Source of the DNA: Bacteroidia bacterium
GTDB lineage: Bacteria; Bacteroidota; Bacteroidia; Bacteroidales; Azobacteroidaceae
Assembly (NCBI GenBank): GCA_025999115.1
Contig: BNWW01000087.1
Coordinates: 1 to 6,938, forward strand
DNA length: 6,938 nt
Reading direction: 5' to 3'
This document shows, one piece after another, positions 6,484 through 6,938 of the stretch; within the stretch, counting starts at the first letter, position 1; each line of letters begins with the position of its first letter. The position numbers were made by a program, and so were the translations under genes. The notes under the pieces are model-generated. The model was not told the origin of the DNA and searched no databases. It saw only the letters and a program-made list of their open reading frames with translations.

Positions 6484-6758
6484 CCTTGCTGCTGCTCAAA
6501 CTCCTTCGGCGTCATTCCAAACTGCTTCTGAAACAATTTGATAAAATACGAACTCGAATTAATTCCCACCAAATAACACACTTCGCCCACACGATATTGT
6601 CCGGTTTGAATCAATTCTGCGGCCTTTCTCAACCGGATTAACCGGATAAAGTCGATGGGTGTGAGTTCAGTTAAAGCCTTGATTTTCCGGTGCAAATTAG
6701 AACGGCTCATACACATTTTGTCCGGGTGCATTTCAAATTGTCGCATTATACTTATCAC
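6480..6758 (-). pseudogene. C-terminal fragment of an AraC-type / hybrid two-component regulator
   Basis: This frame encodes 92 residues, nearly all of it the AraC DNA-binding domain: 'MSRSNLHRKIKALTELTPIDFIR', 'IRLRKAAELIQTGQYRVGEV', then the second HTH 'VCYLVGINSSSYFIKLFQ' and 'FGMTPKEFE'. The wording closely follows the C-termini of Bacteroidota hybrid two-component regulators and AraC proteins. The first HTH lacks its opening helices, because homology begins only around residue 9-15, and no sensor or effector domain is present. The ATG at 6758 lies at the edge of dispersed-repeat sequence, so it is probably accidental. Its TAA (6482-6480) overlaps the TAA of the hemW tail on the other strand. 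A free-standing 92-residue regulator is possible but unlikely with an incomplete HTH. Confidence 0.78.
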
Positions 6759-6804
6759 TACCGTCCTTGCGAACTGCGAGGAACGAAGTAGGAAGCAATC
6801 CGGT
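6759..6804. repeat. Dispersed intergenic repeat ('TGCGAGGAACGAAG...GCAATCC' class)
   Basis: The sequence from about 6760 contains ccgtccttgcgaactgcgag, then gaacgaagtaggaagcaatc. This resembles a widespread class of dispersed repeats of the form CGTCATTGCGAGGAACGAAG...GCAATCC. It directly abuts the truncated 5' end of the AraC-type fragment. Family membership is from memory of similar elements. Confidence 0.5.
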
Positions 6805-6833
6805 ATTTACGAATGATTATCGGACATTTCACC

Positions 6834-6919
6834 TTTTGGCTGAAAGCCAAAATTTTCATAACCGCAGGTCGTGACCTGCGGAAAAAAGAACGTACTGTAC
6901 CCCTTGCCTGAAAGGCAAG
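6834..6919. repeat. Three consecutive perfect hairpins
   Basis: Hairpin 1 is TTTTGGCT/AGCCAAAA around GAA (6834-6852). Hairpin 2 is CCGCAGGTC/GACCTGCGG around GT (6862-6881). Hairpin 3 is CTTGCCT/AGGCAAG around GAA (6903-6919). Hairpins 1 and 3 share the centre CTGAAAG. The run looks like a palindromic dispersed element, possibly of the kind mobilised by REP-associated (IS200-like) transposases, but no transposase is in the window. A 38-codon minus frame across it (6807-6923) is probably spurious. Confidence 0.7.
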
Positions 6920-6938
6920 ACATTAATTCGCGAGAAAT

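Noticed and set aside
6807..6923. A 38-codon minus-strand ORF
   Set aside because: It is made almost wholly of the three hairpins, so coding potential is doubtful.
1..6938. tRNA, rRNA, integrase, transposase, toxin-antitoxin or defence genes
   Set aside because: None is recognisable in any frame or strand that I read.

Overview
The window looks like chromosomal DNA of a Bacteroidota bacterium, probably order Bacteroidales. The reasons are: A/T-rich leaders without strong Shine-Dalgarno sites, TAnnTTTG-type -7 promoter elements, secreted proteins whose signal peptides end in '...AQ' followed by beta-rich modules typical of surface and type IX secretion (T9SS) cargo, a periplasmic-TPR histidine kinase paired with a LuxR-type regulator, and a HemW tail ending 'SDGIMCDLMI', as Bacteroidales HemW proteins do. 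The genus cannot be fixed from this sequence.

Layout. (1) Positions 1-1996, minus strand: the first 665 codons of a large secreted protein that runs off the left edge. It has a signal peptide, two diverged copies of a beta-sandwich-like module, a 'W-G...DW...NW...VP' segment and a further beta-rich region. A good Bacteroidota promoter lies just upstream (2041-2071, minus). (2) Positions 2072-2308: gene-free, with several inverted repeats. (3) Positions 2309-4882, minus strand: a two-gene operon, sensor kinase first (3008-4882) and response regulator second (2309-2959), 48 bp apart. (4) Positions 4883-5308: intergenic, with two C-tract/G-tract hairpins, a plus-strand TACCTTTG element and a possible 24-codon ORF. 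(5) Positions 5309-6253, plus strand: a secreted protein with an N-terminal surface module and Ig-like repeats of 101 residues. Its second repeat is cut halfway through. (6) Positions 6097-6483, plus strand: an unlabelled C-terminal third of hemW, joined out of frame to the repeat gene. (7) Positions 6480-6758, minus strand: the C-terminal tail of an AraC-type (possibly hybrid two-component) regulator, convergent with hemW and overlapping it at the stop codons. (8) Positions 6759-6938: dispersed-repeat material, including three consecutive perfect hairpins.

How it works together. The kinase and regulator form a complete phosphorelay: periplasmic TPR sensor, membrane helix, HisKA_3/HATPase core, then receiver plus LuxR HTH. 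Their targets are not shown. The large secreted-protein gene downstream has its own promoter and may or may not be controlled by the pair. The right third (about 6097-6938) reads as a rearranged region: two gene tails, each lacking its 5' part, bounded by an interrupted coding repeat on one side and dispersed repeats on the other. The most notable result is this hidden hemW fragment and its breakpoint inside the Ig-like repeat gene. I found no CRISPR array, tRNA, rRNA, recognisable transposase, phage gene or defence system, and nothing that is convincingly a new system.
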